Part shown: positions 1 to 11,577 of the stretch, one piece after another
Position numbering within the stretch: the stretch's first letter is position 1
Layout of the letters: each line of letters starts with the position of its first letter
Assembly: GCA_964030785.1 (NCBI GenBank)
Contig: OZ034968.1
Span: 32,994,686-33,058,685, forward strand
Origin: Siderastrea siderea
Lineage: Eukaryota; Cnidaria; Anthozoa; Scleractinia; Rhizangiidae
Direction of reading: 5' to 3'
DNA length: 64,000 nucleotides
Made by a program: the position numbers and the translations under genes
Notes under the pieces: model-generated
What the model saw: the letters and a program-made list of their open reading frames with translations, nothing else
The model's database searches: none
Told to the model about the DNA's origin: nothing

Positions 1-1962
1 TCCAAGAGATTCGTAGTCCCAGAATCTTCTAATTTCAGACGTCAATGAATCATGTTGGATGACAGTTGATTCCACTTTCAGAACGTGAGTTGCAGTCAGA
101 TTCACAGAATTGCCATTCTCGTCATCTACCATAACTATAGAGGGACCTGAAAGGACATATCCCAGTTTGGTCGCTAGGGCAACAGGTTCCCATGGAGCAC
201 CCCTTATAACAGTACCTTCAACCAAGGACCAATAGTAGTCGGCACCAATCAGAATATTAACTGCTAGATCTCTTGCACCAGCTTTATCTGCCAGAGGAAG
301 TCCACGTAGGTGTTCATAGCTACATTGAGCAAGTTCGATAGGTTGCTGAGTTAGGGGGCCACATATCACTGGTACTACATATGCCTGAATATACACTGTT
401 GCTTCACACGCAGTTTTGATACCCACTTGGACAATTTCACATGACCGTAACCTGGCGTCAGACTGACCAAATGTTTTTATCAATAGCGAATCCCTGCCAA
501 TGACTGGTAACCCTAATTCGGTCTTAAGGTTCTCTGTGATGTAAGATCGCTGACTACAAGAATCAAACACCAGACGAATACTTCTGGAGCAACTGTCATT
601 ATCAGGGCGTAGCACTTCGGCAGTTGCAGTCTGTAAGAAGACTGATCCCTTAGACTGATCCACATACATGCTGGTGGATACACTGGGTACATTTTCACTT
701 TGGGCTTGGCCTGTCTGAGGCTGATCAGAGCAGTCACAAATTGCAACATGGTGAGGCCCGTGACATTTGAAGCATTTCACAGAACTTTGACAGCTACGCG
801 ACAGGTGTCCTGTCTTTAGACAGAGAAAACACTTCCCTTTCCTCTTAAGAATTTGCTTCCTAGACGCAGGGCTTGTCACAACATTACAACTGGAGCTTTG
901 GTGGTCTTGATTACAGAATGAACACCACACACGAGCAACTTTCTTACCCTTAGAACTATTAGAGAACAATGCTGATGTGGAATGCAGTGACTCACCTCTC
1001 TGACTCGAGCTCGAGGGCCTCAACTCCTTAGTGTTCAGAAGACATTGTTCTCTCAACTGCAGTTCCTTGTGAAATTCTCTCAGAATATCCTTGAGATTCC
1101 ATGTTTCAGAACCCAGATTGCGTGTGATTGCGATTCGAAACTCCTCAGGTAATTTCTGCATAATAATTGGCGTCAAAAAACAACCATACATATCAGGAGA
1201 AATCTCCATACTCTCCAAACCGCGCACATGTGACTCCACCGTGTCATACAAGCTTCGAAGCCGCTTCACTTCGCTGATCGACATTATCTTAGGAATTCTT
1301 GTGAGCGCTTCCATGTGACTAGAGATTACTATTTGTCGATTTCCAAATCTTGCTTGAAGCAATTCAACTGCCTTTTCATAATTTGCACTCGTAAGCGCAA
1401 GACCAGCGACGACATTTTGAGCAGTCCCCACAAGAAGCGACTTCAAATAGTTGAATTTATCCACTCCGGACAGATTAGGATTCTCGTGAACAGCAGACTC
1501 GAACGATTCCCAGAAAGGATACCATTCAATGGGGTTGCCATGGAATTTCCTCAGCTCGAGCTTCGGTAGCTTCGCATGCATGATAACTTTCGGTGGCTGA
1601 CTTTGGGAAATTCCAGTGCTTCCAGAGCTCAATTCCTGACCCTTTCGTTGTGCTTCTTCTGCAGCCAGAGCGGTTTCTAACTCCAAAATACACGCGTGAA
1701 TTGCACTGGATAATTCGCAACTTTCAACTACATCTTGTTCGATTTTTGAGACATCATCTAACAGTTCCGCTATCTCCTGGTCCAACGCTTGAAGTTCCGA
1801 ATACTTTGTTTGAAGAGCGGCGCGAAAGAGTCTTAGCTTCTTTACGTCGATGGGATTCCCCCCAGAAAGTAATTCCGTAGCACTGGCAATAGTTTTCCGG
1901 ACAAAGCTTCGATGTCCGTCGCGAAATTTTCTAAGATTCTTCAGCTTCTTCTTTTCTGACAT
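1..1962 (-). CDS. BEL/Pao retrotransposon gag-protease polyprotein (partial, 3' end outside window)
   Basis: Reading the minus strand from the ATG at 1962 gives 654 codons without a stop, running off the window at position 1. The N-terminal ~150 residues are charged and helical. They are followed by a gag region of DUF1759 type containing LRKFHGNPIEWYPFWESF. Three zinc-knuckle-like cysteine clusters lie near residues 344-410 (CSFC, CFLC, CFKC patterns). A retropepsin-like DUF1758 region follows, with LVFDSCSQRSY near residue 464 and IGADYYWSLV near residue 579. The reverse transcriptase part would lie left of position 1. The usual D-S/T-G of the protease reads D-S-C here, which may impair it. 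The family assignment is from recognised Pao motifs. The lack of stops suggests a young copy, but activity cannot be judged from a partial element. Confidence 0.85.
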   Translation of the reverse strand, partial: MSEKKKLKNLRKFRDGHRSFVRKTIASATELLSGGNPIDVKKLRLFRAALQTKYSELQALDQEIAELLDDVSKIEQDVVESCELSSAIHACILELETALAAEEAQRKGQELSSGSTGISQSQPPKVIMHAKLPKLELRKFHGNPIEWYPFWESFESAVHENPNLSGVDKFNYLKSLLVGTAQNVVAGLALTSANYEKAVELLQARFGNRQIVISSHMEALTRIPKIMSISEVKRLRSLYDTVESHVRGLESMEISPDMYGCFLTPIIMQKLPEEFRIAITRNLGSETWNLKDILREFHKELQLREQCLLNTKELRPSSSSQRGESLHSTSALFSNSSKGKKVARVWCSFCNQDHQSSSCNVVTSPASRKQILKRKGKCFLCLKTGHLSRSCQSSVKCFKCHGPHHVAICDCSDQPQTGQAQSENVPSVSTSMYVDQSKGSVFLQTATAEVLRPDNDSCSRSIRLVFDSCSQRSYITENLKTELGLPVIGRDSLLIKTFGQSDARLRSCEIVQVGIKTACEATVYIQAYVVPVICGPLTQQPIELAQCSYEHLRGLPLADKAGARDLAVNILIGADYYWSLVEGTVIRGAPWEPVALATKLGYVLSGPSIVMVDDENGNSVNLTATHVLKVESTVIQHDSLTSEIRRFWDYESLG

Positions 1963-2036
1963 GACCTCGTGCTTTCAGTTGAATAACCAAGCAGCTTAGA
2001 AGGAGGTTTTCGACTGATGAAATCCAGTTTTTCGGT

Positions 2037-2054
2037 TCCCGGGTCTCGGCACCA
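2037..2054 (-). other. Primer-binding site of the BEL/Pao element
   Basis: On the minus strand TGGTGCCGAGACCCGGGA lies about 75 bases upstream of the gag ATG. A TGG-starting stretch just after a CA end is the usual layout of a tRNA primer-binding site next to a 5' LTR. The specific tRNA was not identified. Confidence 0.55.
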
Positions 2055-2055
2055 A

Positions 2056-2235
2056 TGTATAGAAACGGACACAATCGAAAAAACTTAGTTGTAGACCTTC
2101 CTCCAGACTGTATTTCAAAGATAAATTCAGACTCATACATCAACAACTCAGACAACGTTCAGATACGAAGATTCTCAGTTCAGTTCGTGGGGGGTGGAAA
2201 ATTCCCAGAAAACACACTCGGGTCCAGTTTCCACA
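2056..2235 (-). mobile_element. Probable 5' LTR of the BEL/Pao element
   Basis: This stretch lies between the primer-binding site and the point at about 2235 where homology to the NHL-gene 3' flank (block A) resumes. On the minus strand it can be read as starting with TGTGTTTTCTGGG or TGGAAACTGG and ending in ACA. The second LTR is outside the window, so the borders are inferred from where the host duplication is interrupted. Confidence 0.45.
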
Positions 2236-3325
2236 TTGTTATAAACACTTCAGTCATATTGTTTCAGTATCTAATTCCAATTAGTTGTAATTTTTTATTT
2301 TATTTTAAGAAATGAACAACAGTCAGTAGCATTAAATTATTAATGCAAAGAAACTATAACATTTTGTAGTGACATGTAAAACGTTTGATTAGGTGTTAAT
2401 TAAAAATTCGTAAAATACTACTTTCCAAATAAACTACTTGAGCTAGAGGTTTTTGTTTGCTTTTTTTGGCATGCACACGTTTCCCTATCTCGCCGCTAGG
2501 ACAATACTCAGAGGAGTGACTCTTTTAGAGTCTGCTGAGAAAATCAAATTTGATCATAAGAACCTAAAATTTTTACTGAATAACCAAAGGGCATAGCAAA
2601 ACTTTAAGAATCAATTTAGCAAATGTTTATTGAATATTAAATGTCGAGTCTATTGATCAGGAGAAAACAAAACATCTATTACAAATCTCTGTTTCATAGA
2701 ACGTGCAATACGTGTAGTCTCGGTGTTTTCTCTTAAGACAAATTGTAAAGGGAACTAGAGCTGGTCATCCTCGGTAGATTTTGGCCGTGAAAGTACATTT
2801 AATTTGTTCTACATCTCTGAGCAGTGATCAGCCGAACAACTTCGTATTACGAGCGTTTAAGAAGAATTCATGCAAATCAGGAAATACAGATTTATGCTTG
2901 CTAAATATGGAGACTGTACAAAGGAAGTGAATAATGAAGGACGGTGTAGCCTGTCCCATTGAACAATACTGAAGCTCAAAGAAGAAGAAAAAAACAGAGA
3001 ATTTCAAGCTCAACGCGTTTTTATTAAAACTAAACAGAAGAAAACAAAGAACGAGTAGGGAACTGAATAGTGTCTATTGTCTCACAGCAATTGCATCGCT
3101 CTAATAGTTGGTTTAGGAACCGTTAAGAGAACCTCATATCCAGATCTTCCACAGTCATTTCAGTACGCACGTGATATCTGTGTGCGAAGCTATTTCTTGG
3201 TGCTTTGTCACTTGTAAGGTCATGGCCAAATGGAGACTCAAGTCAACACAAGTTTGGGAGTGCATGGGAACTTGTGGAGGAACACAGTCATGCGCGTGGA
3301 CGCTCAAACTAACTCTCAAGTACAG

Positions 3326-3692
3326 TAAAAGCTCTATTAAGCCCCCAAGCCCCTCTATTAATCCCTCCCACCTCTGAAAGCCAATTTTTTTAGTAAGCCC
3401 CCTCCTTTCCCCTTTGATGCATCAGATTTTGTTATTACACCCTCCTAATCTCTATTAAGCCACCCACATCATCGCCAGTTGGTGTATTTTTATCAATTCT
3501 AGAACAAAATACATAAATCTGGCTGGTCTTTCTTGATAAGAGGTAAGTTAACAGTGTTTGAGTTTTGTACAAAGATTGTGTTAAGATTACATGGTTAAAG
3601 ATTTGATGTGAACACCTCGCCCCTCTCTATTAAGTTCCCCGTTCACGAGGATTAAAATTAATTTAGCCCTTGAGGGCTTAAGAGAACTTTTC
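3326..3692. mobile_element. MITE with AAAAGCTCTATTAAGCCCCC-type ends
   Basis: The left end AAAAGCTCTATTAAGCCCCC is answered at the right end by GAGGGCTTAAGAGAACTTTT, its imperfect reverse complement. The inside is rich in further CTATTAAGCC motifs and has no ORF. A second copy sits at the equivalent place in block C (51582-51957), and a related fragment is at 38120-38215. Confidence 0.65.
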
Positions 3693-4030
3693 ACGATAGC
3701 CGCAAATTCAATGCAAGTTGCAAAAAGCCATTTCAGTGAAGCCTTACGCGCGCCCGTACAAAAAGGACAACAATACTGAAGTCAACTTACGTCGACTAGC
3801 GTTGATTGGCTAAACGGTTAAAAAAAAGTACTTTCACGTGCGTACAAAGTAGACGTAAGTGTTCCTTTTTCGTTTCCAGAGCCCGCGTTACCCTTTTCCA
3901 CTGGAACTGGCAACGAGGGAAAAAAATTAGCAAGAGCCATCGTAAGTACACGCAAGTCATGGCCAAACGGAGTCACAAGTTGTTGCAGTTTTTCAACTTG
4001 CGACGGCTTTAATGTGAAGAACCCTTAACT

Positions 4031-4261
4031 CAACAAACCACACGTAGGGTGTATCCCGTTTGATTGGGTGGAGTTAATTAAGTCATGTCAATAGGACATG
4101 TAGCCTGGGTGGCAGGATAAATAAGGAGAAGGAAGAGGGGGATTGGATGGCGCATTTTCCTCCCTTTGGTCGCCTGCCACCCAGGCTTTATGTCCTCCTA
4201 TTGACATGACTCATCTAACTCCACCCAATCAAAGGGGACAAACCCTGGGTGCGGTTTGTTC
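4031..4261. mobile_element. Foldback MITE with ~95-bp terminal inverted repeats
   Basis: The left arm (CAACAAACCACACGTAGGGT ... AGCCTGGGTGGCAGG) is the imperfect reverse complement of the right arm (CCTGCCACCCAGGCT ... GGGTGCGGTTTGTTCAG). The whole unit can fold on itself around a short purine-rich loop. The copy in block C (about 53048-53228) lacks the outer part of its right arm. Confidence 0.75.
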
Positions 4262-4262
4262 A

Positions 4263-5830
4263 GTCCAGGATTCTCCGCTTTTACACGTCCACAATTCACC
4301 AACCAAATAATTTCGTACATGCTGTTACTAGGCAACAAGACGTATCGTCGTGGTGCGGATACTCAGTGTATGCTTTTGATAAGACAAAGGTCGTGCAATC
4401 AATCGAGTCCTTCTGCGAACTGGAAAGGATCAAGAACATGCACATCTTCCCTGCTCTTATAAATAAACTAATGGAGATAATTGACAGCTCCATTCTCGAC
4501 GAGTATTTGCAGACTTTCAGACTTGGAGTGAGTTTTCAGACCTAAGGAAACAAGTTGCAGCTTTGGCAGAATAAAATCAATGGCACAACCATTCCATACT
4601 ATTATTTTAAACATGGTTTAGTCGCTCAAGCAGTGTTTGTACGATTTTGACGTTATGAAATTGAAATAACTGATTTTCCTTCCTGATTAATAATGATTCC
4701 GGTTAATGAATGCTTGTGCTGGACACTAGGCCGCACTATGTCACAGGATTTAACACTATAAGCGGCCAATATCGTAGAAATTCAGGTCATGTTTGTTTTA
4801 AGGTAACTCAAGATAACTGGGCGTACCTAGGCGACTATTGAACGGTAAGTCAAGACAGTTTCCCTTAACTACAACCTGAGCCAGATTAGTTGGAACACTA
4901 GTGCCCTCTTCCCTCCCTCAAAGTTGAATTTCGGTCGGACAGTGCCCAAGAAAATTCGAATGCAACATTGGGAGAGCGAGAGGGAGGCGATTTAACATGC
5001 GATGAACGTGCGATTTAGAGCCGAGATAAATCTCCACCTTTCTTCAAATGTTCCAACACCATGTGTCCGAAATTGTAGGTAATTACTGACCATTACGTCA
5101 ACACAATTTCGCTTAATTATGTGATTCTTGACCAGTAAGTCCAAACAATTTTGCTTTTTAGCGAAATGGAGGTGATTGTTGACCTTAATTTCATCTCTCT
5201 GCTTTTTTAACAATGCAATAATAAGGTAAAACAAAATGAGATGATCTCGTGTAAGATTTTGGGATCAATACTATTTATCATAAGTCGTTAAAGTACATGA
5301 TCGTCCGAATGAGTGTAGACCTGAGAAGGAGGTCAGTCAAAGTCACCACAACCAGTCCTTCGCAGGACTATACTCAATGACTGCTGGGTTGAAACCATTT
5401 ACAATACTATTTATCTTTTGAAAAACTGAGCCAAACATTTCTCTTCACAAAGAAGGCCAGTCTACTTTTGACGTTACTCGTACAAAATTTAAAATTGACA
5501 CTAAGTCCCCTGTCCCTTGGTCAAACAAAGTGAATATTAAGAAAGTTTTCACATGTACAAAGATGTCCTCGAATACAGTGTGTCAAACATTCTATTCTAG
5601 TTGAACCAGATGGCCAGTTAAGTACGGATTATCCACTTTCAGCAGACTAAACCATTATTAAAATATCTTATAGTCCATCGTCTATAAAAAAACAAAATTA
5701 TTAAGGTTATGAACAATGAACGAGCCACTAATTTTATTTAACTCTAGCCTGGACCATTCACTAGACTTGTCTTCGATTCCACCAACTCCTTAAACAGCGA
5801 TCTGAAACACGAACAATACACACTACAGTC
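4263..5830. other. Non-coding part of block A
   Basis: No gene-like ORF is visible. Around 5300-5345 the text GATCGTCCGAATGAGTGTAGACCTGAGAAGGA resembles the 3' tail of the Penelope-like element at 52.2 kb, so a short Penelope-type fragment is probably embedded here. Confidence 0.4.
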
Positions 5831-5831
<1 letters not shown>

Positions 5832-5924
<93 letters not shown>

Positions 5925-5940
5925 ATCTCTCTCTCTCTCT
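5832..5940. repeat. (CT)n microsatellite
   Basis: About 108 bases of nearly pure CT dinucleotide, with two CTAT interruptions near the right end. The equivalent place in block B (about 36790) has only a short CT run, so the expansion followed the duplication or was lost in B. Confidence 0.95.
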
Positions 5941-6167
5941 CGGATAGACACCGTCACGACCAGCACCAACTGTCAGTGTTAGATTGGGATCTGGCTACAC
6001 ACGTTACACCAAGGACCAACTTTACGTCACTACTTATGTAAGTATGTACTTATGTACTTATGTACTTTTTTTTTTTTCATTATTACATAGTTATCTTATA
6101 GTTAGGTGTCCTTTATTAACAGGGGGATTTCCCTCTGCTAGACACCTTTTAGATTCGTTAATAAAGT

Positions 6168-6206
6168 TCATTCATTCATTCATTCATTCATTCATTCATT
6201 CATTCA
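6168..6206. repeat. (ATTC)n microsatellite
   Basis: About nine tandem ATTC units, just right of a short AATAAAG stretch. Confidence 0.9.
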
Positions 6207-6309
6207 AGTCACTTTGAGTCAACAAACTTTCTTGTATTACTGTGAGGTATTTGGTTACCGTAGGGGTCTTTTACGCTATCAGTGAGCAATACGTTTCTCA
6301 CAGCTAGGA

Positions 6310-6780
6310 ATTTGGGATCAGATCTGTTTCTTATTGCGGAATTTGAAATTTGAAATGTCATTTTTCCCCAAAACTGTGGCCCCATCCACCACGCCAGTGG
6401 TTTCAAAAACCATACACATTGGTATGTTTCTGCCTATCGTCCGCACCAAGACGTTTGAAAACGGTGATGAAAACGGAGACTTTCGAAAAGTTTCGAAAGT
6501 GGAGAATATTGAAAAACGCAACGTTTTCATTGCTGATAGCTGAGGACGAATCGCGTGTGGACGGCTGAAAATGGAGACATTCAAAAACGCTGTCAACATG
6601 TTTCATTGTCAGTTTAGCATGGGAAATAATCAAAACACGTAAAAAGATATCAGTTTTAAAATGACAATGCACTAAAGTGCACAGGTGAAAACGATACGAA
6701 AACGGTTTTGTGTGAAAAATATTTTGCAACTTTTTGGGCATCTGAAAGCGGAGACTTGCATCACTCTTTTAATGACGCAG
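6310..6780. repeat. Interspersed repeat rich in GAAAACG / CGTTTTC
   Basis: The stretch carries many GAAAACG and CGTTTTC motifs, in both orientations, with ends resembling a degenerate DNA-transposon remnant. A homologous stretch is at 36950-37440 in block B. The motif repetition opens ORFs on both strands, which I do not regard as genes. Confidence 0.5.
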
Positions 6781-9766
6781 TCTAGAATTTATTTAGTATA
6801 ATGTGATTTCTGTCTAGTTTAATTCTCTGGCACACATTCAAACTAACTCCAGGTACGTTCCTGCAGATTTCGCATGTCAAGCTTTCAGGACGCACAAGGG
6901 ATACCAAGCCTGCTCTTTGTTAACCCTTTAAGCCTCAATATCAACATGTACATTCTCCTCACTGTTCTCCTTATATTCCTCATTGTACTACTTGGGAGAA
7001 TCTACTTAAACATCAAGACAATCAATTTTGGTGATCATTTCCTTTATTTTGATAACTTATGTCATTTATGATTACTTAGTGATATTGGTAGGAGAAATTT
7101 AATGCTTGTCACTACCGGGGTTAAATAAACTATGCCTGTGCCTATGTCTATGACCAGTTTCGATCGCAAATTATATGGTGTCGAGTAAGTCATTCGGATT
7201 CCTTTTGTCCGCTGCTGAGGGTGAGCAGACACCCTATAGGATATAAAGACTTTCTTGATTCTACTGGTGGATCTCTTTTCTCTTTGAATTTTTACCTGAT
7301 TTTTACAGAATCTTGCATGAATGCAGACAAAGCGAATTGCAATTTCATTACATCGGCAGGGTAACCAGTCAAGAAAAGTACACTGTAGTGTCCAGTCTAA
7401 AACTGCCCTACCATTAGCAGAGCTCGCTCACTGATTACTTTTCAAGTAAAAAATTCAATAAGTGAATTTATCAATAAACAACTGGATAAACGACTTAACA
7501 TGACAGCGCTTTTACAGAAGGGTGAGTGGAGTCTGGTGCTGAATTCCTCAAGGTGAAGATAAATATACGCAAAACACTAATTTGCTGTCCGATCAATATT
7601 AAGACATTTCAAACGCGTCAGTTAAGATATCAATTTTGTCGATCAGTCGTTACTGAGACAATTCCACGGGTTGCCGTCACGATATGCAAATAAACGATGC
7701 CTACTAGCTAGGTTTATCCAATGGAACTCATGTTGCCATGCAAACAGTCTTTTCATGTGCTTTTCAAGGTTCAATGGGTTTCTAAGTTAAGTCTCATGAC
7801 GAAAAGTCTAGAAGTTCAGCCCGGAGATTGTAGATTACTCCGAATTCAGTTTTCATTTGCCATTTATATTAAATGTTCTCCGCAAGTAACGCAACTGAAA
7901 TTAATTCTTCGTAGAACTAAGTGAATAACGGTTTTCTAGTCAACTGTAATGAAAAGACTTTCTAAGGATTATAACAAAGTTCAGTACAGCAAACGAGTGA
8001 CTTCCTGTTTGGGTGCGGATTGGCCCTACGATCCAGGTTTGTGCCTTCGATTTTAATTCCTCGTTAAAACGTATTTTGCCTATTAAATGTACTACTTCCT
8101 CAGCCAATAAGGGAATATTATTGACAAACACTCTCCGAAGGCATAAAATGCAAGTGATCTTTAAAGGCAGTCGTATCGTGCTTGATTTGTCGGCCGCTTC
8201 AAACGAACTCCGATATTCGCGTGAGTCTCGTCGCATCTGAGCATGGGCACACGGGAAGCTAAAACATGCTGAAATAAGAGATGGGTTTGTTCTCTGCTTC
8301 TCGCAAAGACAGGCTGAGGGTGCCGTTTGTAATAATATTGAAAATTCTAGATGAACTTTATTGATTTTCAGAGTGAATCAAGGAAGCTTTCAGTTTCTAC
8401 TGCATTCCACAGTCGATTGACCTCAGCTCATCAGAATTGTGAGATTTCAGGTTTGTTTCATCTTTAAATTTATCATGTTTGTGCACATATACTTTCAATA
8501 CTTCCCCTGTATCTATTTCTGACGCTTTTACCAGCTTTACTGAGATTTGAGACTAACTGCCATTGCGGCGTAATACGTCATTAGCTATGTATGCAACTAA
8601 TTCTTGCATATTTACTTTGCCAAAATTTTGGAGTTTGGCGCAGTCTGGTTGTTAAATTACATACGCCATTCCTTTTTGTACGTTTTCGTGTCTGTATCGT
8701 TTCTGTATAAATGTAAAGTCAACTTTTATTTCAAACCTCAATTTTATTTTATTATGATTATTTTTTCCGCATGAATAAGGCTCTACGTGAATTGATTGTA
8801 ATTATCTTTCGCCAGCGGAACTTAAGATCGAGAAAACCTAACGACTGAGACGTAAAATTAGATAAGGCATATTTGTACATTTACAGGTTGCTTGTAAAGC
8901 AAGATAAGCCTACAGCTCTGAGTTCTTCATTTCTTAAAGTAACGATGTTTAGGAATTGGTTTGCTAATTCAACCGTTACTAACTCGGTTCTATTATTTCA
9001 TGAAACACTGAATCCGAAACTTTTAAATTTTGATATCCTGGCAAATATACATTTAATAATGAAACTTTATTTCATGGAAATTTATAATTCGCTTTGTGAA
9101 ACTCTCTCAAATATGACCTAACTGACTTTTAAAGCATGCATACAATTAAACTATCAGATGCCTTTTCCCTCTTAAGAAGTAAGTTGGAGCACTATAATTG
9201 TAAACAGCGTATTTACTTTGTCTCTTTTTCCACAGTTTTCAATTGTCCATGTTACATTCACTTTACACGCCTTTTATATAGACAAAATCTTGAAAGGTAA
9301 GACTTACAAGAAACTTTCATCAGTTGAAAGCTAAAGCATTACTAGTTAAACAGCTTTCATTTGAATGGCCACACTTCACGAATTTATCATGAATTTCAAC
9401 AAAAGAAAGGAGGAAAGGAAGACACTTTCAGAAAAAAAAAGAAGAAGAAAACCAAGAGTAGGAGGCAAACGCTCCTTTTTTCCCTCCTCTACTGAAGGTT
9501 GATCTCAAGGAAAACAGAAATTTAGGGGGGGGGGTTGAGATGGCAAGAGTGACTGTGATACAAGTTACTGCCTTAAATAATTGTGTCTGTAGTTTCCTCT
9601 CTAGAGGCCTTTAACATTGGCTATTCAGTGCCATTATTTTAGCGTTTTCATTTTAACGATCAAAGAATTTTTTGCCTCAGGTCACAGGATACCTTGGTAG
9701 GCAGACAACACACTACTGAAAAACGACTATCATATTCAACGGAAACGGGATTTCATTAGAGGAATT
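6781..9766. other. Stretch without recognisable gene
   Basis: AT-rich intergenic DNA between block A and the homologous upstream region of HEPN-NHL copy 1. I see only short, unrecognisable ORFs and no clear terminal repeats. Confidence 0.4.
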
Positions 9767-10075
9767 CGAGATAACGAGAGCGCTACCGTATATATCTTCT
9801 GTCAGGTCATTTTACGACCACCGAAAAAATAACCAACACATCATCCCTATTTCTTGTGCTATTATTATGGCTGCCTATTACCCCTCGCCTTAGGTGTTTG
9901 AGTGTTTTACAACAGCAGCATTTCCCACAAAATTTTATTCGGCATTATAACTTGTGTAAGGTGGCCATATTCACAGACTTCTGTCCCAACCCCCTTGGTT
10001 GTATAAACCAAGCAACAATCATAAGTGATAAAAGAAAACTGTTTTATTAGGTTGAAGAAGAAACAGTTTGTCTCC
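9767..10075 (+). promoter_or_regulatory. Conserved upstream region of HEPN-NHL copy 1
   Basis: From about 9767 to the ATG this DNA matches 39628-39936 upstream of copy 2, including CCAAGCAACAATCATAAGT and GAAAACTGTTTTATTAGG. A TTTTATTAG|G acceptor-like site about 26 bases before the ATG means the coding exon may be preceded by a non-coding exon. No TATA box or start site could be assigned. Confidence 0.45.
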
Positions 10076-10781
10076 ATGGCTGGTGCGGTACCAATGGCTT
10101 CATTCACCAAGGAGACGACGAACTATGCTCGGTTGTGTCGTCTCCTGGTGGATGTTGGAACACAGGCCCTCAGAGACACATTCAATGCCATCCACCCACC
10201 AGCTAATCTGCACACTGTTCTAGCCAGAAAGAAAGCCACGTTGCAGCCGCTGAGAGCACGAAAGATAATCAACCCAACACAGTGGGGCAAGCTCTTCTCC
10301 GCCATTCCCTCTTCCGTTTCAAGTGCATCTTTTGATATCACTCTGCTGATGGTCTTGTTGCGAAACATTTGTGGCTTAGCTGCTCCCGCAACTGGCTGGG
10401 ATACCCTTCCTGCTGCAACGGACGTGAGTCTTGAAGCAGATATCGCTCGCATTAAGTACTTCAGAAACACGGTGTTTGCGCACGCAGAGCATGCCTCTGT
10501 TGACGATGCGATATTTAACAGATATTGGAGTGAAATTCGGGACACTCTGGTGCGACTGGGGGGAGTTGCCTACAGGGCGGCTATTGACAATCTTGAAACA
10601 GAATGCATGGACCCTGGCGTGGAGGAACACTACAAAGAGCTTCTTCAACAGTGGAAAAACGATGAGGATAACATAAAAGACGAGTTGAGAGAAATCGGCA
10701 TTGACATAAAAAACCTTACGAAAAAGCTGGATGATCTAGTGGCATCAAGTGTGACTTCTAAGGAGGAAACAGTTGATGAAG
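10076..10781 (+). CDS. HEPN-NHL copy 1, exon 1: DZIP3-type HEPN domain
   Basis: The exon starts at the ATG in CTCCATGGC and encodes 235 residues plus one base, ending at a strong donor, GAAG|GTGAGT. Residues ~10-200 read as the HEPN domain seen in DZIP3-like proteins of marine invertebrates (NYARLCRLLVDVGTQALRDT; LLMVLLRNICGL). The signature R-N-x4-H is present as R130-N131-TVFA-H136. HEPN domains of this kind are often RNA-cleaving or RNA-binding and sit in innate-defence proteins; that role here is inference. A helical, acidic tail (ELREIGIDIKNLTKKLDDLV) follows. Phase 1 of the donor matches the acceptor at 11577/11578, so I predict fusion to the B-box/NHL exon. Without splicing the frame would run to 10918. 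Confidence 0.8.
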
Positions 10782-11577
10782 GTGAGTTGAGATCTGTGCT
10801 CAAATATTATCAGTTCGAGCTTTACAAGATAGCAACAATCTTTATCACATTTTCCCATTTTACAATGACTTGCACACACCAAAAACTGTTCAGAGGTTAC
10901 ACAAGCACAGGTGGCTGAAGACTGACCTTCAGCCAAGTGTTCTTACCAGCACAGTGACAAAATGATGTGTAGAACACTTGAGTCAGGGGTGCCAGACACA
11001 TAGCTTTTTGTTGCTATGCTGGGCAGTACATGAGATCAGTTGTTAATTATCCATGTTTCAGTGTGCATTCTCTCGTGATTTTTACTGCAGCAGAACTGGG
11101 AACATGATTTCTTCCTTGGGAGGGTTACTTTTCGAGGAAAGCTCAATAACTGAGTGACACAAATTGAAAATCCCTCCAACAGTTCAGCTGCCTATTGAGG
11201 TAGCTAGAGTTTGTATGAAGTTTAGTGAGTCCCTTATAAGGAAATTTTTTACACATGGAAACATTTTGTACGCAAGGTCAGAGAACGTTTTGTTTATTTT
11301 TGGAATAACAATTTTTGATTGCCTCAGCATCACAGCATGCGTCTAACAAGCAAGCCAGCTAATCAAGTATAAGGAAAACCATTTAGTGATCTTGAATGCA
11401 ACTTGAATAGATAACAGAAATGAGAATTTGCAAATTAATTTTTTGGGCTTTATTCCCCAGAAGTGTGAGCTCGTCTTCCCCATTTTTATTTTGTTAATCC
11501 ACTGGCCCCGGGGAATTCATGCACCAAAACTATCATTGAAATTACCTTTTTACTTTACCTTTTGTTTTTATATAAAG
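10782..11577 (+). other. Predicted intron of HEPN-NHL copy 1
   Basis: 796 bases starting GTGAGT and ending in a pyrimidine-rich tract and TATAAAG. Parts of it (for instance CTTTATCACATTTTCCCA, and the segment around GTGGCTGAAGACTG) align with 41280-41600 in the intron of copy 2, showing common descent. It holds no gene. Confidence 0.7.

Larger units (their letters stand above)
2235..6780. repeat. Segmental duplication block A (NHL-gene 3' flank)
   Basis: From about 2235 the sequence matches, base after base with small differences, the DNA just downstream of the second NHL gene (50446 onward). Shared landmarks are the AACAACAGTCAGTAGCATTA segment, the GACTCTTTTAGAGTCTGCTG palindrome, the TCATCCTCGGTAGATT segment and two MITEs. 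Its distal part (about 4500-6780) matches block B (35.8-37.4 kb). No NHL gene remains to its left, because the BEL/Pao element occupies that side. It contains no convincing gene of its own. Confidence 0.8.

Noticed and set aside
5832..5940. Regulatory GAGA-type element
   Set aside because: A pure (CT)n microsatellite with no nearby gene; block B lacks it.
6318..6741. Overlapping ORFs on both strands (also 36959-37443)
   Set aside because: They arise from repeated GAAAACG/CGTTTTC words in a repeat shared by blocks A and B; no domain is recognisable.
10025..10918. The full 297-residue open frame as the HEPN protein
   Set aside because: The first ATG with conserved context in both copies is 10076, and the frame after 10781 has no similarity between copies; a strong donor ends the exon there.
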